This document shows, one piece after another, positions 42,891 through 51,103 of a DNA stretch of 64,000 nucleotides; positions within the stretch are counted from its first letter, which is position 1, and the number at the start of each line of letters is the position of its first letter. The stretch is from contig DASVBS010000053.1 in NCBI GenBank assembly GCA_036375715.1, forward strand, positions 84,873-148,872, read 5' to 3'. The notes below the pieces were generated by a model that did no database searches, was not told the DNA's origin, and saw only the letters and a program-made list of their open reading frames with translations. This stretch comes from Longimicrobiaceae bacterium (GTDB lineage Bacteria > Gemmatimonadota > Gemmatimonadetes > Longimicrobiales > Longimicrobiaceae). A program made the position numbers and the translations under genes.

Positions 42891-43216
42891 CAGATGGTCG
42901 CGCGAGCCTTCGGGCGCGGGTGGCCATCGAAGGCTCGAGAGCGGGACGCCGTTCTCGGGTGGCTCGCAAGGGAGTTCGGCCCGAGCGAGACGGCTACGAG
43001 GTCGCTGGCCGTAGCCGATGCCCCCAGAAGCTTCGGGGCGAACCGACCGGGGTTTCCCGGAAGGGTGAAAGGACCAAGCGGATCCGAGTCCCCGCACGCG
43101 GGAGACGCCGAACCGATTCGAAGAGCTCACCGCTGGGTGAGTTCGACGAGAGGATCCCCAAGTTCCGCCAGCGAATGAAGCCCCCGGATATCGCGTGTGA
43201 TGTCCGGGGGCTTCAT
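42891..43216 (+). ncRNA. Candidate structured non-coding RNA with terminal hairpin
   Basis: About 325 bases without a believable reading frame but with many perfect local helices. GATGGTC/GGCCATC at 42895-42901 and 42921-42927 pairs over seven bases around a GCGC-closed hairpin. GGCTACG/CGTAGCC near 42991 and 43009 pairs over seven. CCGGG-GTTT-CCCGG, CCCG-CACG-CGGG and CTCACC-GCT-GGGTGAG follow. The stretch closes with a 14-bp perfect stem, ATGAAGCCCCCGGA/TCCGGGGGCTTCAT (43175-43216), that could be a terminator although no U-tract follows. It lacks the conserved blocks I know for RNase P RNA, tmRNA, 6S RNA and SRP RNA. Strand is chosen from the upstream promoter; the helices alone do not decide it. 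Confidence 0.5.
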
Positions 43217-43481
43217 CCTGTCTGCGGTCGAGGCAAGCGATTTCGCCAGCGTCGCCCGCCCACCTCGGAAGGTATTCCGCCAACCGTCTCGGGAGACTCC
43301 CCCGAGGGTCCGAAAATTGCGATTTCCTGTCGCCCCACCCCTCGTTTGGAGTCACTTCAGACCCCCCTCCGACATCCCCTTCGGACCTCCCTCTTCGGAT
43401 CGATTCTAGCCCTCGGACGTAAGTCACGAGACGGTAACGGCTTGCGCGTAAGCTATTGCCAATAAAGCACTTAACTTGGGG
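43217..43481. other. Non-coding stretch, nothing recognised
   Basis: About 265 bases between the terminal hairpin and the next promoter. No convincing gene on either strand. It contains a short CTCGGG/CCCGAG hairpin (43290-43309 region) and pyrimidine-rich repeats of the type TCCGACATCCCCTTCGGA near 43369-43387. Confidence 0.5.
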
Positions 43482-43510
43482 TTGACACCCTGGGAGGTGG
43501 GTTCTATACT
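43482..43510 (+). promoter_or_regulatory. Near-consensus sigma-70 promoter
   Basis: TTGACA (43482-43487), exactly 17 bases, TATACT (43505-43510): perfect -35 and five of six at -10. This is the strongest housekeeping promoter I see in the window. Transcription would start near 43517, 67 bases before the GTG of the small gene. Confidence 0.85.
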
Positions 43511-43583
43511 GGTCCACCCCGGCACGGAATGCCGCCTATCGAAGCCAGGTATCCTATCCCGCCCCCTGCTCCCGAGGCTCGCT

Positions 43584-43787
43584 GTGAAAAGACCGGAATC
43601 GCTGCACGCTCGGCGCGTCGATGTATCCCTCACGCTGAAGGACCTCCCCTTCACCCTGGCGGAGGAAATCGAGGAGGTCCAGCGCAGTCGGCCGGATCTC
43701 ATGGAGCGCATCGTGATGTACGGGATGACCCGTTCGGCAATTTTCGAAACGCTCCTGGAAGAGCTCTCGCCGGCAGCCCCGCGGTGA
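43584..43787 (+). CDS. Small hypothetical protein (67 residues)
   Basis: Unrecognised. It starts with GTG 43584 (MKRPESLHARRVDVSLTLKD), because the frame further upstream includes the promoter itself. Basic N-terminus, then DVSLTLKDLPFTLAEEIEEVQ, RSRPDLMERIVMYGMTRSAIFETLLEEL: a beta strand followed by two amphipathic helices, a layout reminiscent of ribbon-helix-helix or small DNA/RNA-binding proteins, but no firm match. The strong promoter suggests abundant expression. The alternative is that the transcript is itself a small RNA and the frame is incidental. Confidence 0.6.
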   Translation: MKRPESLHARRVDVSLTLKDLPFTLAEEIEEVQRSRPDLMERIVMYGMTRSAIFETLLEELSPAAPR

Positions 43788-43795
43788 TGGCGTCG

Positions 43796-43824
43796 TTGAC
43801 CCACCCTTTTTTTCTTCGTACAAT
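43796..43824 (+). promoter_or_regulatory. Sigma-70 promoter of the mqnD operon
   Basis: TTGACC (43796-43801), 17 bases, TACAAT (43819-43824): five of six in both boxes with ideal spacing. The start point would be near 43831, just before a GC hairpin. It drives the 111-residue gene and mqnD. Confidence 0.8.
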
Positions 43825-43837
43825 ACTACTGTTTCCT

Positions 43838-43857
43838 GCGGGGCCTTCGGGCCCCGC
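43838..43857 (+). other. UUCG-capped hairpin at the 5' end of the mqnD operon mRNA
   Basis: GCGGGGCC-TTCG-GGCCCCGC: a perfect 8-bp stem with the extra-stable UUCG tetraloop, beginning about seven bases from the predicted transcript start. No U-tract follows, so it is more likely a 5' stabilising structure than a terminator. Confidence 0.6.
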
Positions 43858-43881
43858 CGCGCTTCCCCGAACGGGTGAGCG

Positions 43882-44217
43882 ATGTCCCCACCGGACGCGG
43901 CGCACGGCTCGCTCTGGGTTCGTTACGTCGACTGGTGCTCGGCGCAGGTCGCCCGGCGCCTGCTAGAGCTGTCTCCCGAAGAGCTCTGGCAGCGGGCGGA
44001 CCGGCTCGCACAGGACGAGTTCGGGGCGGGGCCACTTTCCAGGGCGATCGTACCGCTCGCGCGACAGCTCGCCGTGGAGCTCTACGAGGAGCTGGACCTG
44101 CCCCCGTACCCCCGATGGTCAGAGGAATATCGCCAGGACCCGGCGCGATTCGATCCCGACATCCTCGGCTTCCAGGCTCCGGCGGCCGCCTTTCTCAGCG
44201 GCGACGAGCCGGACTGA
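43882..44217 (+). CDS. Hypothetical protein upstream of mqnD
   Basis: 111 residues, unrecognised. Acidic, mostly helical (WCSAQVARRLLELSPEELWQRADRLAQDEF), with a Pro/Tyr/Trp-rich middle (LDLPPYPRWSEEYRQDPARFDPDILGF). No signal peptide, no membrane segment, no cysteine pair or metal motif. It is the first gene behind the 43796 promoter and ends 19 bases before mqnD, so the two are co-transcribed. A link to menaquinone synthesis is possible only by location. Confidence 0.75.
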   Translation: MSPPDAAHGSLWVRYVDWCSAQVARRLLELSPEELWQRADRLAQDEFGAGPLSRAIVPLARQLAVELYEELDLPPYPRWSEEYRQDPARFDPDILGFQAPAAAFLSGDEPD

Positions 44218-44236
44218 GCCGTTCGTTCGATAGGTT

Positions 44237-45037
44237 GTGAACGAGCTCACTCTGGGGTTTTCCCCCTGCCCCAACGACACTTTCATCTTCCACGCTCTGG
44301 TCACGGGGCTCGTGCCCCTCGAAGGGATTCCGCTCCGGCCGCGGCTCGAGGACGTGGAGACGCTCAACCGCCTGGCGGTAGAGGAGCGGCTCGACGTCAC
44401 CAAGGTCTCCTACGGGGCTCTTCCGTACCTGCAAGGGCGCTACACGCTGCTGCGCAGCGGGGGGGCGCTGGGGCGTGGGTGCGGACCGCTCCTGGTCGCC
44501 CGCGAGCGGTTGACGCGGGAGGATCTCACCAGCGCGACCATTGCCGTCCCCGGGCGCATGACCACCGCCAACCTCCTGCTTCGACTTTTCGGCCCGGAGT
44601 TCCCGGAAGGCCGGGAGATGGTGTACAGCGAGATCATGCCCGCCGTGGAGCGCGGCGAGGTGGACGCCGGGCTGATCATCCACGAATCACGCTTCACCTA
44701 TCCACGGTACGGACTGGTGAAGGTGGTCGACCTGGGGGAGTGGTGGGAGGAGGCGACCGGCGCTCCCATTCCGCTGGGCGGCATCGTCGCGCGCACGGCG
44801 CTCGGCGAGGAGACCATTCACCAGCTGGAGAGCGCAATCCGCGCTTCGGTGGAGTACGCCTTCCGAAATCCGCAGGCCTCCGAGGAGTACGTGGCGCTCC
44901 ACGCCCAGGAGATGGAGCCTGCGGTGATGCGCCAGCACATCGACCTCTACGTCAACGACTTCTCCGTCGACCTGGCCGAGGAGGGCGAGCGCGCCGTGAA
45001 CGAGCTCCTCCGCCGGTCTCTTCCGGTGGGCGCCTGA
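44237..45037 (+). CDS. mqnD: 1,4-dihydroxy-6-naphthoate synthase
   Basis: Converts cyclic dehypoxanthinyl futalosine to 1,4-dihydroxy-6-naphthoate in the futalosine pathway for menaquinone. 266 residues with a periplasmic-binding-protein-like fold, start GTG 44237. Landmarks: LTLGFSPCPNDTFIFHALV (residues 4-22), VTKVSYGALPYL, LRSGGALGRGCGPLLVA, IAVPGRMTTANLLLRLF, and the catalytic-site LIIHESRFTYPRYGL with its His. PLGGIVAR follows. These distinguish it from MqnA, the chorismate dehydratase sharing the fold. The other pathway gene in the window is mqnB at 5088. Confidence 0.94.
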   Translation: MNELTLGFSPCPNDTFIFHALVTGLVPLEGIPLRPRLEDVETLNRLAVEERLDVTKVSYGALPYLQGRYTLLRSGGALGRGCGPLLVARERLTREDLTSATIAVPGRMTTANLLLRLFGPEFPEGREMVYSEIMPAVERGEVDAGLIIHESRFTYPRYGLVKVVDLGEWWEEATGAPIPLGGIVARTALGEETIHQLESAIRASVEYAFRNPQASEEYVALHAQEMEPAVMRQHIDLYVNDFSVDLAEEGERAVNELLRRSLPVGA

Positions 45038-45112
45038 GAGCGACGGCGATACCGGCGGAGTCGACTGGCGATTCGGGCGGAGTAGCGATGAGGCCCCCCA
45101 CTAGCGGACCCG

Positions 45113-46789
45113 CTAGTCGCGCGCACGGCGTACGCCGACCCGCCTGCCCTTGAGCGAGGCCCGGGAGAGCGCCTGGATCACGCGGTCCACGTAGCTCTCG
45201 GAGACCTCCACCAGCGAGAACTGGTCGGCGATCTCGATCGCGCCGATGGCAGAGGCCGGGATGCGCGCTTCGTTGACGATCGCACCGACGAGGTCACCCG
45301 GCCTGAGGCCACGCCGTCGGCCCATTCCGACGAAGAGGCGACCGCTGGCCTCGCCGGTCCGGGAGCGCCCGCTCGGCGCCTCGGCACGATCCCGGCGCTT
45401 GCGCGGCCCGCATCCTTCGTCGCGGATGCGCTCTTCCACCGGCTCCCAATGCGGTAGATCCCCCTGCTCCTCGAGCGCGGACTCTCCGCGAGTGGCCTCG
45501 AGCGCCAGCCTGGCGGCCGCGGCAGCGATATCCAACGGATCGAACTGGTCCGCAAGCGACTCCACCACCACGCGGTAGCGGTCGAAATCGCCCTCCACCA
45601 GCGTCTCCCGTAGGTCCGCGCGCAGCAACTCCAGCCGCCGCGCCTTCAGGTCCGCCACGGTGGGAATGCGTTCGGGCTGGATCCGCTGGCGCACCACCCG
45701 CTCGATCGACTTCAGCAGCCGATGCTCTCGCGGCTGTACGAGGGTGATTGCCACGCCGCTTCGCCCCGCCCGGCCGGTCCGACCGATCCGGTGCACATAG
45801 GCTTCCGGCGACTGGGGGATGTCGTAGTTCACCACGTGCGTGACGTGCTCCACGTCCAGACCCCGGGCGGCAACGTCGGTGGCGATCAGCAGGTCGGCGA
45901 CCCCCTCGCGGAAGCGACCCATCACCCGATCCCGCTGTCCCTGGTTGAGACCACCGTGTAGCGCTTCGGGACGATACCCTCGCAACGCGAGCGCCTCGGT
46001 GAGCTCATCCACCTCGGTTCGGGTGCGGCAGAAGACGATGGCGGAGCCTGGGGCCTCCAGGTCCAGGATACGCGCCAGAGCTTCGAGTTTGTGGGCCCGC
46101 GGCACGACGTAAGCCACCTGCCGCACCTGCGGCGTGTCGAGCCGTGGCGGTCGCACCGCGACGCGCACGGGATCGGACAGGTGGCGCTCTGCCAGCTCGC
46201 GGATGCGCGGCGGGAAAGTGGCGGAGAATAAGGCGGTCTGCCGCTCGGGCGGCGTCTCGGCGAGAATGGCTTCGATCTCCTCGATGAAGCCCATATCCAG
46301 CATCTCGTCGGCCTCGTCGAGAACCGCATACCACACGCGCGAGAGATCCAGGCTCCGGCGCCGGATATGGTCGAGCACGCGGCCCGGTGTACCCACGACC
46401 ACCTGCACCCCGCGCTTCAGCGCGTTGAGCTGTCGCTCGATCGACTGGCCGCCGTAGATGGGGAGGACGCTGACGTTTCGCGACCGACCGTAGCTGTGGA
46501 TCGCCTCCGCCACCTGAACCGCGAGCTCCCGTGTAGGCGCCAGGATCAGTGCCTGGACACCCTCTGCTCCCGGGTCGATCCGTTCCAGCATGGGGAGGGC
46601 GAACGCGGCGGTCTTCCCGGTTCCCGTGGCCGCGCTGCCGATCACGTCGCGGCCCGCCAGAAGCGGCGGTATTGCGGCCACCTGAATGGGGGTCGGCTCC
46701 TCGTAACCCAGCGCATCGAGCGCCTGGCGGAGACCGTCTCCGAGCCCCAGCTCCGCGAAACCTTGCGCTCGCTCCTCTAATTCCGTCAT
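45113..46789 (-). CDS. deaD: DEAD-box RNA helicase with C-terminal RNA-binding domain
   Basis: 558 residues; ATP-dependent RNA unwinding in ribosome assembly, mRNA turnover or cold adaptation. Motifs in order: Q motif GYEEPTPIQVAAIP, Walker A AATGTGKTAAF (about residues 54-64), PTRELAVQ, TPGRVLD, VLDEADEML (about 155), SATFP, ATDVAARGLDVE, HRIGRTGRAGRSG. The last 75 residues (FVGMGRRRGLRPGDLVGAIV, then SLVEVSESYVDRVIQAL, KGRRVGVRRARD) are a DbpA/CsdA-type RNA-binding domain preceded by a charged RG-rich linker, so it belongs with DeaD/CsdA rather than RhlE. It lies 51 bases after an unrecognised gene in the same direction. Confidence 0.94.
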   Translation of the reverse strand: MTELEERAQGFAELGLGDGLRQALDALGYEEPTPIQVAAIPPLLAGRDVIGSAATGTGKTAAFALPMLERIDPGAEGVQALILAPTRELAVQVAEAIHSYGRSRNVSVLPIYGGQSIERQLNALKRGVQVVVGTPGRVLDHIRRRSLDLSRVWYAVLDEADEMLDMGFIEEIEAILAETPPERQTALFSATFPPRIRELAERHLSDPVRVAVRPPRLDTPQVRQVAYVVPRAHKLEALARILDLEAPGSAIVFCRTRTEVDELTEALALRGYRPEALHGGLNQGQRDRVMGRFREGVADLLIATDVAARGLDVEHVTHVVNYDIPQSPEAYVHRIGRTGRAGRSGVAITLVQPREHRLLKSIERVVRQRIQPERIPTVADLKARRLELLRADLRETLVEGDFDRYRVVVESLADQFDPLDIAAAAARLALEATRGESALEEQGDLPHWEPVEERIRDEGCGPRKRRDRAEAPSGRSRTGEASGRLFVGMGRRRGLRPGDLVGAIVNEARIPASAIGAIEIADQFSLVEVSESYVDRVIQALSRASLKGRRVGVRRARD

Positions 46790-46840
46790 TCCTCTGCCAA
46801 CGCCCGGGGGTACATAGTCGTAATTCTCTGCATCGGCCGT

Positions 46841-47383
46841 TCAGTACCCCACATGTCCGACATCGGGCTCGGCGGCGAACTGCCGGAATGCTTCGTCGAT
46901 ATCGTGGTAGCGTTCCAGGAAGGAGCGGAGGCGCCGGAAAGACATGTGGAGGGTGCGCTCCCGCAGCAGATGGTCCGGCGGACTCGGGGGGAACATCCAG
47001 GGCGGAAGGTAGGGATCGGAGGAGGGCTCGGTGCTCTCGTTGCTCACCCCCTCCGTTGGGGGTACGATGCCGAGGCCGGACTTCACCAGCTCCAGCGCGA
47101 GACCGGGATCGAGCCCCTCCTCGCGCGCGATGTCGTAGAGGAGCTCGACCAGGTCGCGAGGCATCCCCGCCTCCCCCCCGTCCTCGAGAATCTCGCTGCG
47201 GCGGCGCTCCAGGTCAGTCGCGTCGACCCCCTCCTCTACCTGCTCCAGGAGGGCGGCGGCGCTGCCGAAGTAGCTGTCGTCGGCCCGGCGGCGGCGACGA
47301 CGTTCGCGGTACGCCTGCAGCACGTGGCGAGCGCTCTCCTCGCAGCGCACCGCTTCTTCGCTGGGCTTGCCGAAGTCTTCCAC
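46841..47383 (-). CDS. Hypothetical acidic protein upstream of deaD
   Basis: 180 residues. I start it at GTG 47383 because AGGAGGAGC lies immediately upstream. The frame is open for another 67 codons, but that part is Pro/Arg-rich and unlikely. The protein is charged and helical with an RERRRRRR stretch near residue 30. DLVELLYDIAREEGLDPGLALELVKSGLGI looks like a small helical domain (it recalls the start of a transglycosylase-like helix but has no catalytic motif). SFLERYHDIDEAFRQFAAE ends it. Function unknown; probably co-transcribed with deaD. Confidence 0.6.
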   Translation of the reverse strand: MEDFGKPSEEAVRCEESARHVLQAYRERRRRRRADDSYFGSAAALLEQVEEGVDATDLERRRSEILEDGGEAGMPRDLVELLYDIAREEGLDPGLALELVKSGLGIVPPTEGVSNESTEPSSDPYLPPWMFPPSPPDHLLRERTLHMSFRRLRSFLERYHDIDEAFRQFAAEPDVGHVGY

Positions 47384-47600
47384 CGCTCCTCCTTTTCTGC
47401 GCCGGCGGCTGCCTGCCGGCGGCGCAAGGGGCGGACCACTGGTCGGTGGGCACGGCGTCTGCACCGGGCCTGACCGGACCCTCACCGGGGCTTGATCCTT
47501 GCAAACCCGCTCCTGTAAAGGATAGATGCGCTCTGGCGCGACCTCGGAGGCCGCATAATCTTCGACCGGGTCGCCAACCCGCATTGATCACCAGGAGGGA

Positions 47601-47828
47601 GTGGTGGCGGAACTAAGGGTAGAGCGGAAACGTCCCAACGTCTGGCGCTGGATCGTTCTTCTGTTACTCATAGCGCTGCTGGTCTGGGCCATCGTCGAGC
47701 TCTTCGGGGGCGAGGACTCCTCGGTGATCGAGAGCAACCCGGTGGGCGCTCGGTCCACGCCGGGCGTGGTCGCCCCGGACTCCTCGCCGTGGGAGTTCGG
47801 GCCTGCGGGCGAGACGGCTTTCGCCTGA
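47601..47828 (+). CDS. Small single-span membrane protein
   Basis: 75 residues (start GTG 47601 or 47604; AGGAGGGA directly upstream favours the second). A basic N-terminus (LRVERKRPNVWRW) is followed by one very hydrophobic helix (IVLLLLIALLVWAIVELF) and a short polar tail with Ser/Pro/Gly. No recognised family. A hairpin terminator follows within about 50 bases, so it is an independent unit, divergent from the acidic hypothetical gene. Confidence 0.65.
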   Translation: MVAELRVERKRPNVWRWIVLLLLIALLVWAIVELFGGEDSSVIESNPVGARSTPGVVAPDSSPWEFGPAGETAFA

Positions 47829-47878
47829 GAGAGCGGCCGGCCCCCCGCGGTGTGGTCCCACCATTCCCGACGAAATGC

Positions 47879-47913
47879 CCCCCGTTCCGGCCCCTCCGGC
47901 CGGTCGGGGGTTT
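47879..47913 (+). terminator. Intrinsic terminator candidate
   Basis: CCCCCG (47879-47884) pairs with CGGGGG (47905-47910), enclosing a second small CCGG/CCGG helix, followed by TTTCGT. It separates the small membrane protein from the peptidase-propeller gene that begins 36 bases further on. The U-tract is short. Confidence 0.5.
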
Positions 47914-47948
47914 CGTATCCACTGTGGGCTCCAGAGGAGATCAATTTC

Positions 47949-50900
47949 ATGGAGACATATAGGCATCGCGCCAGGGTGCTCATGCTCCTTCTGGGAGCCG
48001 TCAGCGCCGGCGCGCTCGCACCGCCGCTTCTGTCCGCGCAGTACTTCGGAAGGAACAAGGTCCAGTACGAGACCTTCGATTTCCAGGTGATGCGAACGCC
48101 GCATTTCGACGTCTACTTCTATCCTGAAGAAGAGGTAGCGGCGCGTGACGCAGCGCGCATGGCGGAGCGGTGGTACAGCAGGCTGTCGACGATCTTCGAC
48201 CACGAATTCGAGCTCCGGCAGCCGGTGGTGCTCTATGGCAGCCATCCCGCCTTCCAGCAGACCACCACGCTCTCCGGTTCCATCGGTGAAGGGACGGGCG
48301 GCGTGACGGAGGCGCTCAAGCAGCGCGTCATCATGCCGCTGGCGGGCTCCTATCAGGAGACCGACCACGTGATGGGCCACGAGCTGGTCCACGCCTTCCA
48401 GTATGACATCTCCGGCCTGGGACGCTTTCGTGGCTCTCTGGGAGCCGGAGCACGCGCTTTCGGGGGCGCGCCGCTGTGGTTCACGGAAGGGATGGCGGAG
48501 TACCTCTCGGTTGGCCCCGTCGATCCGCTCACCGCGATGTGGCTGCGCGACGCGGTGCTCACCGGGAACCTTCCTGACCACGACCAGCTCAACAACGACC
48601 CGCAGTTCTTCCCCTACCGCTGGGGCCAGGCGCTCTGGGCTTATGTGGGCGGGCGATGGGGTGACCCCACCATCGGACAGATCCTGCGGCTGGTCGGGCA
48701 AGGGGTCGCCTATCCGCAGGCCTTCGAGCGGATCCTCCGCATCGATCTGGATGACCTGATCGAGGACTGGCACGTCGCTATCCGTCGCTCCTATCTCCCG
48801 ATGCTCCCGGAGCACGCGGAGGCTCGGGAGGCGGCGCGTCCCCTGATCACGGAGGGCGACGAGGGAGGCAGGCTGAACGTGGGGCCGTCGATCTCGCCCG
48901 ATGGTCGCTACGTGGCCTTCATCTCCGAGCTGAACTTCATCGACGCGGAGCTGTACCTCGCCGACGCGCGGACGGGGGAGGTGATCCGTCGCCTGCAGAA
49001 GGGCGCCGCCTTCGACTCGCACTTCCAGAGCCTGCGGTACATCAGCTCGGCGGGGGCGTGGGCGCCTGACAGCCGGCGCTTCGCTTTCAGCGCGCTCAAG
49101 GCGGGCAGCGACGTGCTCGTGCTGATGGATGTCGAGCGCGCGAGAGTGATCGAGGAGGTCCGCGTTGACGATGTGAGCGAGATCAGCACGCCCAGCTGGT
49201 CGCCCGACGGCCGTACGATCGTCTTCTCCGGGCTCACCGGCGGCGTATCCGATCTGTACGCCTATGACGTCGAGACCGGGCAGACTCGCAAGCTCACCGA
49301 CGATCTCTACGCCAACCTCCATCCGGCGTTCTCGCCGGACGGGACCCAGATCGCTTACGTCACCGACGAAGGACCGGGGACCGACCTCGAGCAGCTGACC
49401 TACAGCCCCTACCGGATCCGGCTGTTGGACGTCGCCACGGGTCAGAAGCGGGACCTGCCGTTGATGGATGTTGGCTCCAACGTGAACCCGCAGTGGAGCC
49501 GCGACGGATCCAGTATCTACTTCATCTCGAACCGGACCGGCATCCCGAACATCTTCCGGGTCGATCTGGCCAGCCAGCAACTCTACCAGCTCACGGAGCT
49601 GTTCGGCGGGGTCAGCGGCATCACCGAGACGAGCCCCGTGCTCACGGTGGCGCGCAACGTCGACCGGCTGCTCTTCACGGCGTATGAGGAGGGCAATTAC
49701 AACATCTACGCTCTCAGCGGGGACGAGCTCGCTGGGACGCTGGTGGAGTATCCGGAGCAGCTCGCCGCCGGCCCGCCGCTGCCGGCGCAGCTCCCGCCCG
49801 TCCCGCGGCCTCAACAGGGTCCGTTTACCCGCGTCGCAACGGCCATCGCCGACGTCACCAGCGGTCTTCCCAGCCCGGCGTCGGCCCGGCAGTGGGAGAT
49901 CGACTCCTACCGTCCGCGCCTGACCCTCGACTACCTTGGCCAGCCCCAGGTCGGTGTGGCGGTGGGTGGCTATGCCGGTCAGGGCGGGCTCTACGGCGCG
50001 GTCTCCGGGATTTTCAGCGACCTGCTGGGCCACCACACAGTGATGGCCGCGGTCCAGGCCCAGGGGCAGTACGACGAGCTCGGCTTCCAGACGATCTACC
50101 TGAATCAGCGAAGCCGGTGGAATTGGGGCGGTGGCGCGCAGCGGATCCCCTACATCCTGCTGGGACAGGACGTCGGCTGCGAAGGCCAGTGCCCGGTGTC
50201 GGGAACCGCGCCGACGAATCTGGACCTCCTGCGCGTCCGTTTCTTCGATACCAGCCTGATGGGGCTGGCGCAGTACCCCTTCTCGCCGTCCTGGCGACTG
50301 GAGACCTCGCTCGGAGTGCGCCGCATCTCCCGCGACGTGGTCGTCGACCGCATCCATGGCACCGGTCTGTTCAACGGTGGCCGGCTGGTCGGTTTCCAGG
50401 GGCAGTCGCTGGAGCGCTTCAAGGACGAAGATTTCAGCCTGGGCTTCAACATGGCCCAGGCGTCGGTAGCGCTCGTCTACGACAACGCACTCTTCGGGTA
50501 CACTTCTCCCTTCGCGGGCCAGCGATACAGAGTCGAAGTTACTCCCGTGGTCGGGCAGCTGGACTTCGTGCAGGGGCTGGTCGACTACCGGCGCTACTTC
50601 TTCCTGCGGCCGTTCACCTTCGCCATTCGCGGCCTGCATTTCGGGCGCTACGGCCCCGACGACGAGATCCTCGGAGGGCGGAGCTGGCTCGGGAATCCGT
50701 ACTTCATGCGCGGCTACTACAGCGCCTACAGCGACTGTCAGAACCAGAGCCTCGACGCCTGCCGGATCTACCAGAGCATGCTCGGAACACGGCTGGCGGT
50801 GGTGAACGCGGAGCTCCGCTTCCCGCTCATCCGGGCGCTCGTGATCGGCCCCGTCGGCTTCCCGCCCATTGAGGGCATCGCCTTCTACGATGCGGGCGTG

Positions 50901-51098
50901 GCCTGGGACCGGGAGACGACGCCCGTCTTCCAGCGCGGCACCGATCTCGACGCCGACGAGCGAGGGATACTGACCAGCGCTGGCTTCGGCGCGCGCGTCA
51001 ACCTGCTGGGCTTTGCGGTATTGGAGGTCGACTACGTGAAGCCGCTCGACGCAGAGCGCGGATGGCACTGGCAGTTCGCCTTCCAGCCGGGATTCTGA
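47949..51098 (+). CDS. Secreted metallopeptidase-like / TolB-propeller / outer-membrane barrel protein, copy 1
   Basis: 1,049 residues from ATG 47949 (AGAGGAGAT eight bases upstream). Signal peptide ending LLSAQ. N-terminal gluzincin-type peptidase-MA-like domain (about 30-290): HExxH as HELVH beginning at His144 and the third-ligand motif WFTEGMAEYLS about 35 residues later. Next a PD40/TolB-like propeller (about 310-600; SPDGRYVAFIS, SPDGRTIVFSG, SPDGTQIAYVTD, SRDGSSIYFIS). The C-terminal 400 residues are alternating strands (NKVQY-type aromatics, SFLRPFTFAIRG-like, SAGFGARVNLLGFAVLEVDY) ending in QPGF, the terminal-Phe signature recognised by BamA. Probably an outer-membrane protein exposing or retaining a protease-propeller unit. 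A paralogue follows in tandem. Confidence 0.85.
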   Translation: METYRHRARVLMLLLGAVSAGALAPPLLSAQYFGRNKVQYETFDFQVMRTPHFDVYFYPEEEVAARDAARMAERWYSRLSTIFDHEFELRQPVVLYGSHPAFQQTTTLSGSIGEGTGGVTEALKQRVIMPLAGSYQETDHVMGHELVHAFQYDISGLGRFRGSLGAGARAFGGAPLWFTEGMAEYLSVGPVDPLTAMWLRDAVLTGNLPDHDQLNNDPQFFPYRWGQALWAYVGGRWGDPTIGQILRLVGQGVAYPQAFERILRIDLDDLIEDWHVAIRRSYLPMLPEHAEAREAARPLITEGDEGGRLNVGPSISPDGRYVAFISELNFIDAELYLADARTGEVIRRLQKGAAFDSHFQSLRYISSAGAWAPDSRRFAFSALKAGSDVLVLMDVERARVIEEVRVDDVSEISTPSWSPDGRTIVFSGLTGGVSDLYAYDVETGQTRKLTDDLYANLHPAFSPDGTQIAYVTDEGPGTDLEQLTYSPYRIRLLDVATGQKRDLPLMDVGSNVNPQWSRDGSSIYFISNRTGIPNIFRVDLASQQLYQLTELFGGVSGITETSPVLTVARNVDRLLFTAYEEGNYNIYALSGDELAGTLVEYPEQLAAGPPLPAQLPPVPRPQQGPFTRVATAIADVTSGLPSPASARQWEIDSYRPRLTLDYLGQPQVGVAVGGYAGQGGLYGAVSGIFSDLLGHHTVMAAVQAQGQYDELGFQTIYLNQRSRWNWGGGAQRIPYILLGQDVGCEGQCPVSGTAPTNLDLLRVRFFDTSLMGLAQYPFSPSWRLETSLGVRRISRDVVVDRIHGTGLFNGGRLVGFQGQSLERFKDEDFSLGFNMAQASVALVYDNALFGYTSPFAGQRYRVEVTPVVGQLDFVQGLVDYRRYFFLRPFTFAIRGLHFGRYGPDDEILGGRSWLGNPYFMRGYYSAYSDCQNQSLDACRIYQSMLGTRLAVVNAELRFPLIRALVIGPVGFPPIEGIAFYDAGVAWDRETTPVFQRGTDLDADERGILTSAGFGARVNLLGFAVLEVDYVKPLDAERGWHWQFAFQPGF

Positions 51099-51103
51099 AC
51101 GGC

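Noticed and set aside
42891..43216. RNase P RNA, tmRNA or 6S RNA as identity of the folded region
   Set aside because: The conserved GAAAGTCC and ACAGAA blocks of RNase P, the 5' GGGG-CTG and 3' T-arm/CCA end of tmRNA, and the long-bulge layout of 6S RNA are not found.
42846..43517. Open frames of about 200 codons on both strands in the long intergenic region
   Set aside because: Both are Arg/Ser/Pro/Gly-rich without hydrophobic core or motifs, and they cover strong RNA helices and a near-consensus promoter, so non-coding is more likely.
45100..45117. ACTAGCG/CGCTAGT hairpin at the end of deaD
   Set aside because: Seven-base stem overlapping the stop codon, no U-tract on either side; too weak to list as a terminator.
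47664..51068. A 1,134-codon open frame on the minus strand
   Set aside because: It lies exactly antisense to the peptidase-propeller-barrel gene. Its translation has no signal, motif or repeat structure. High-GC codon bias commonly leaves long open antisense frames.
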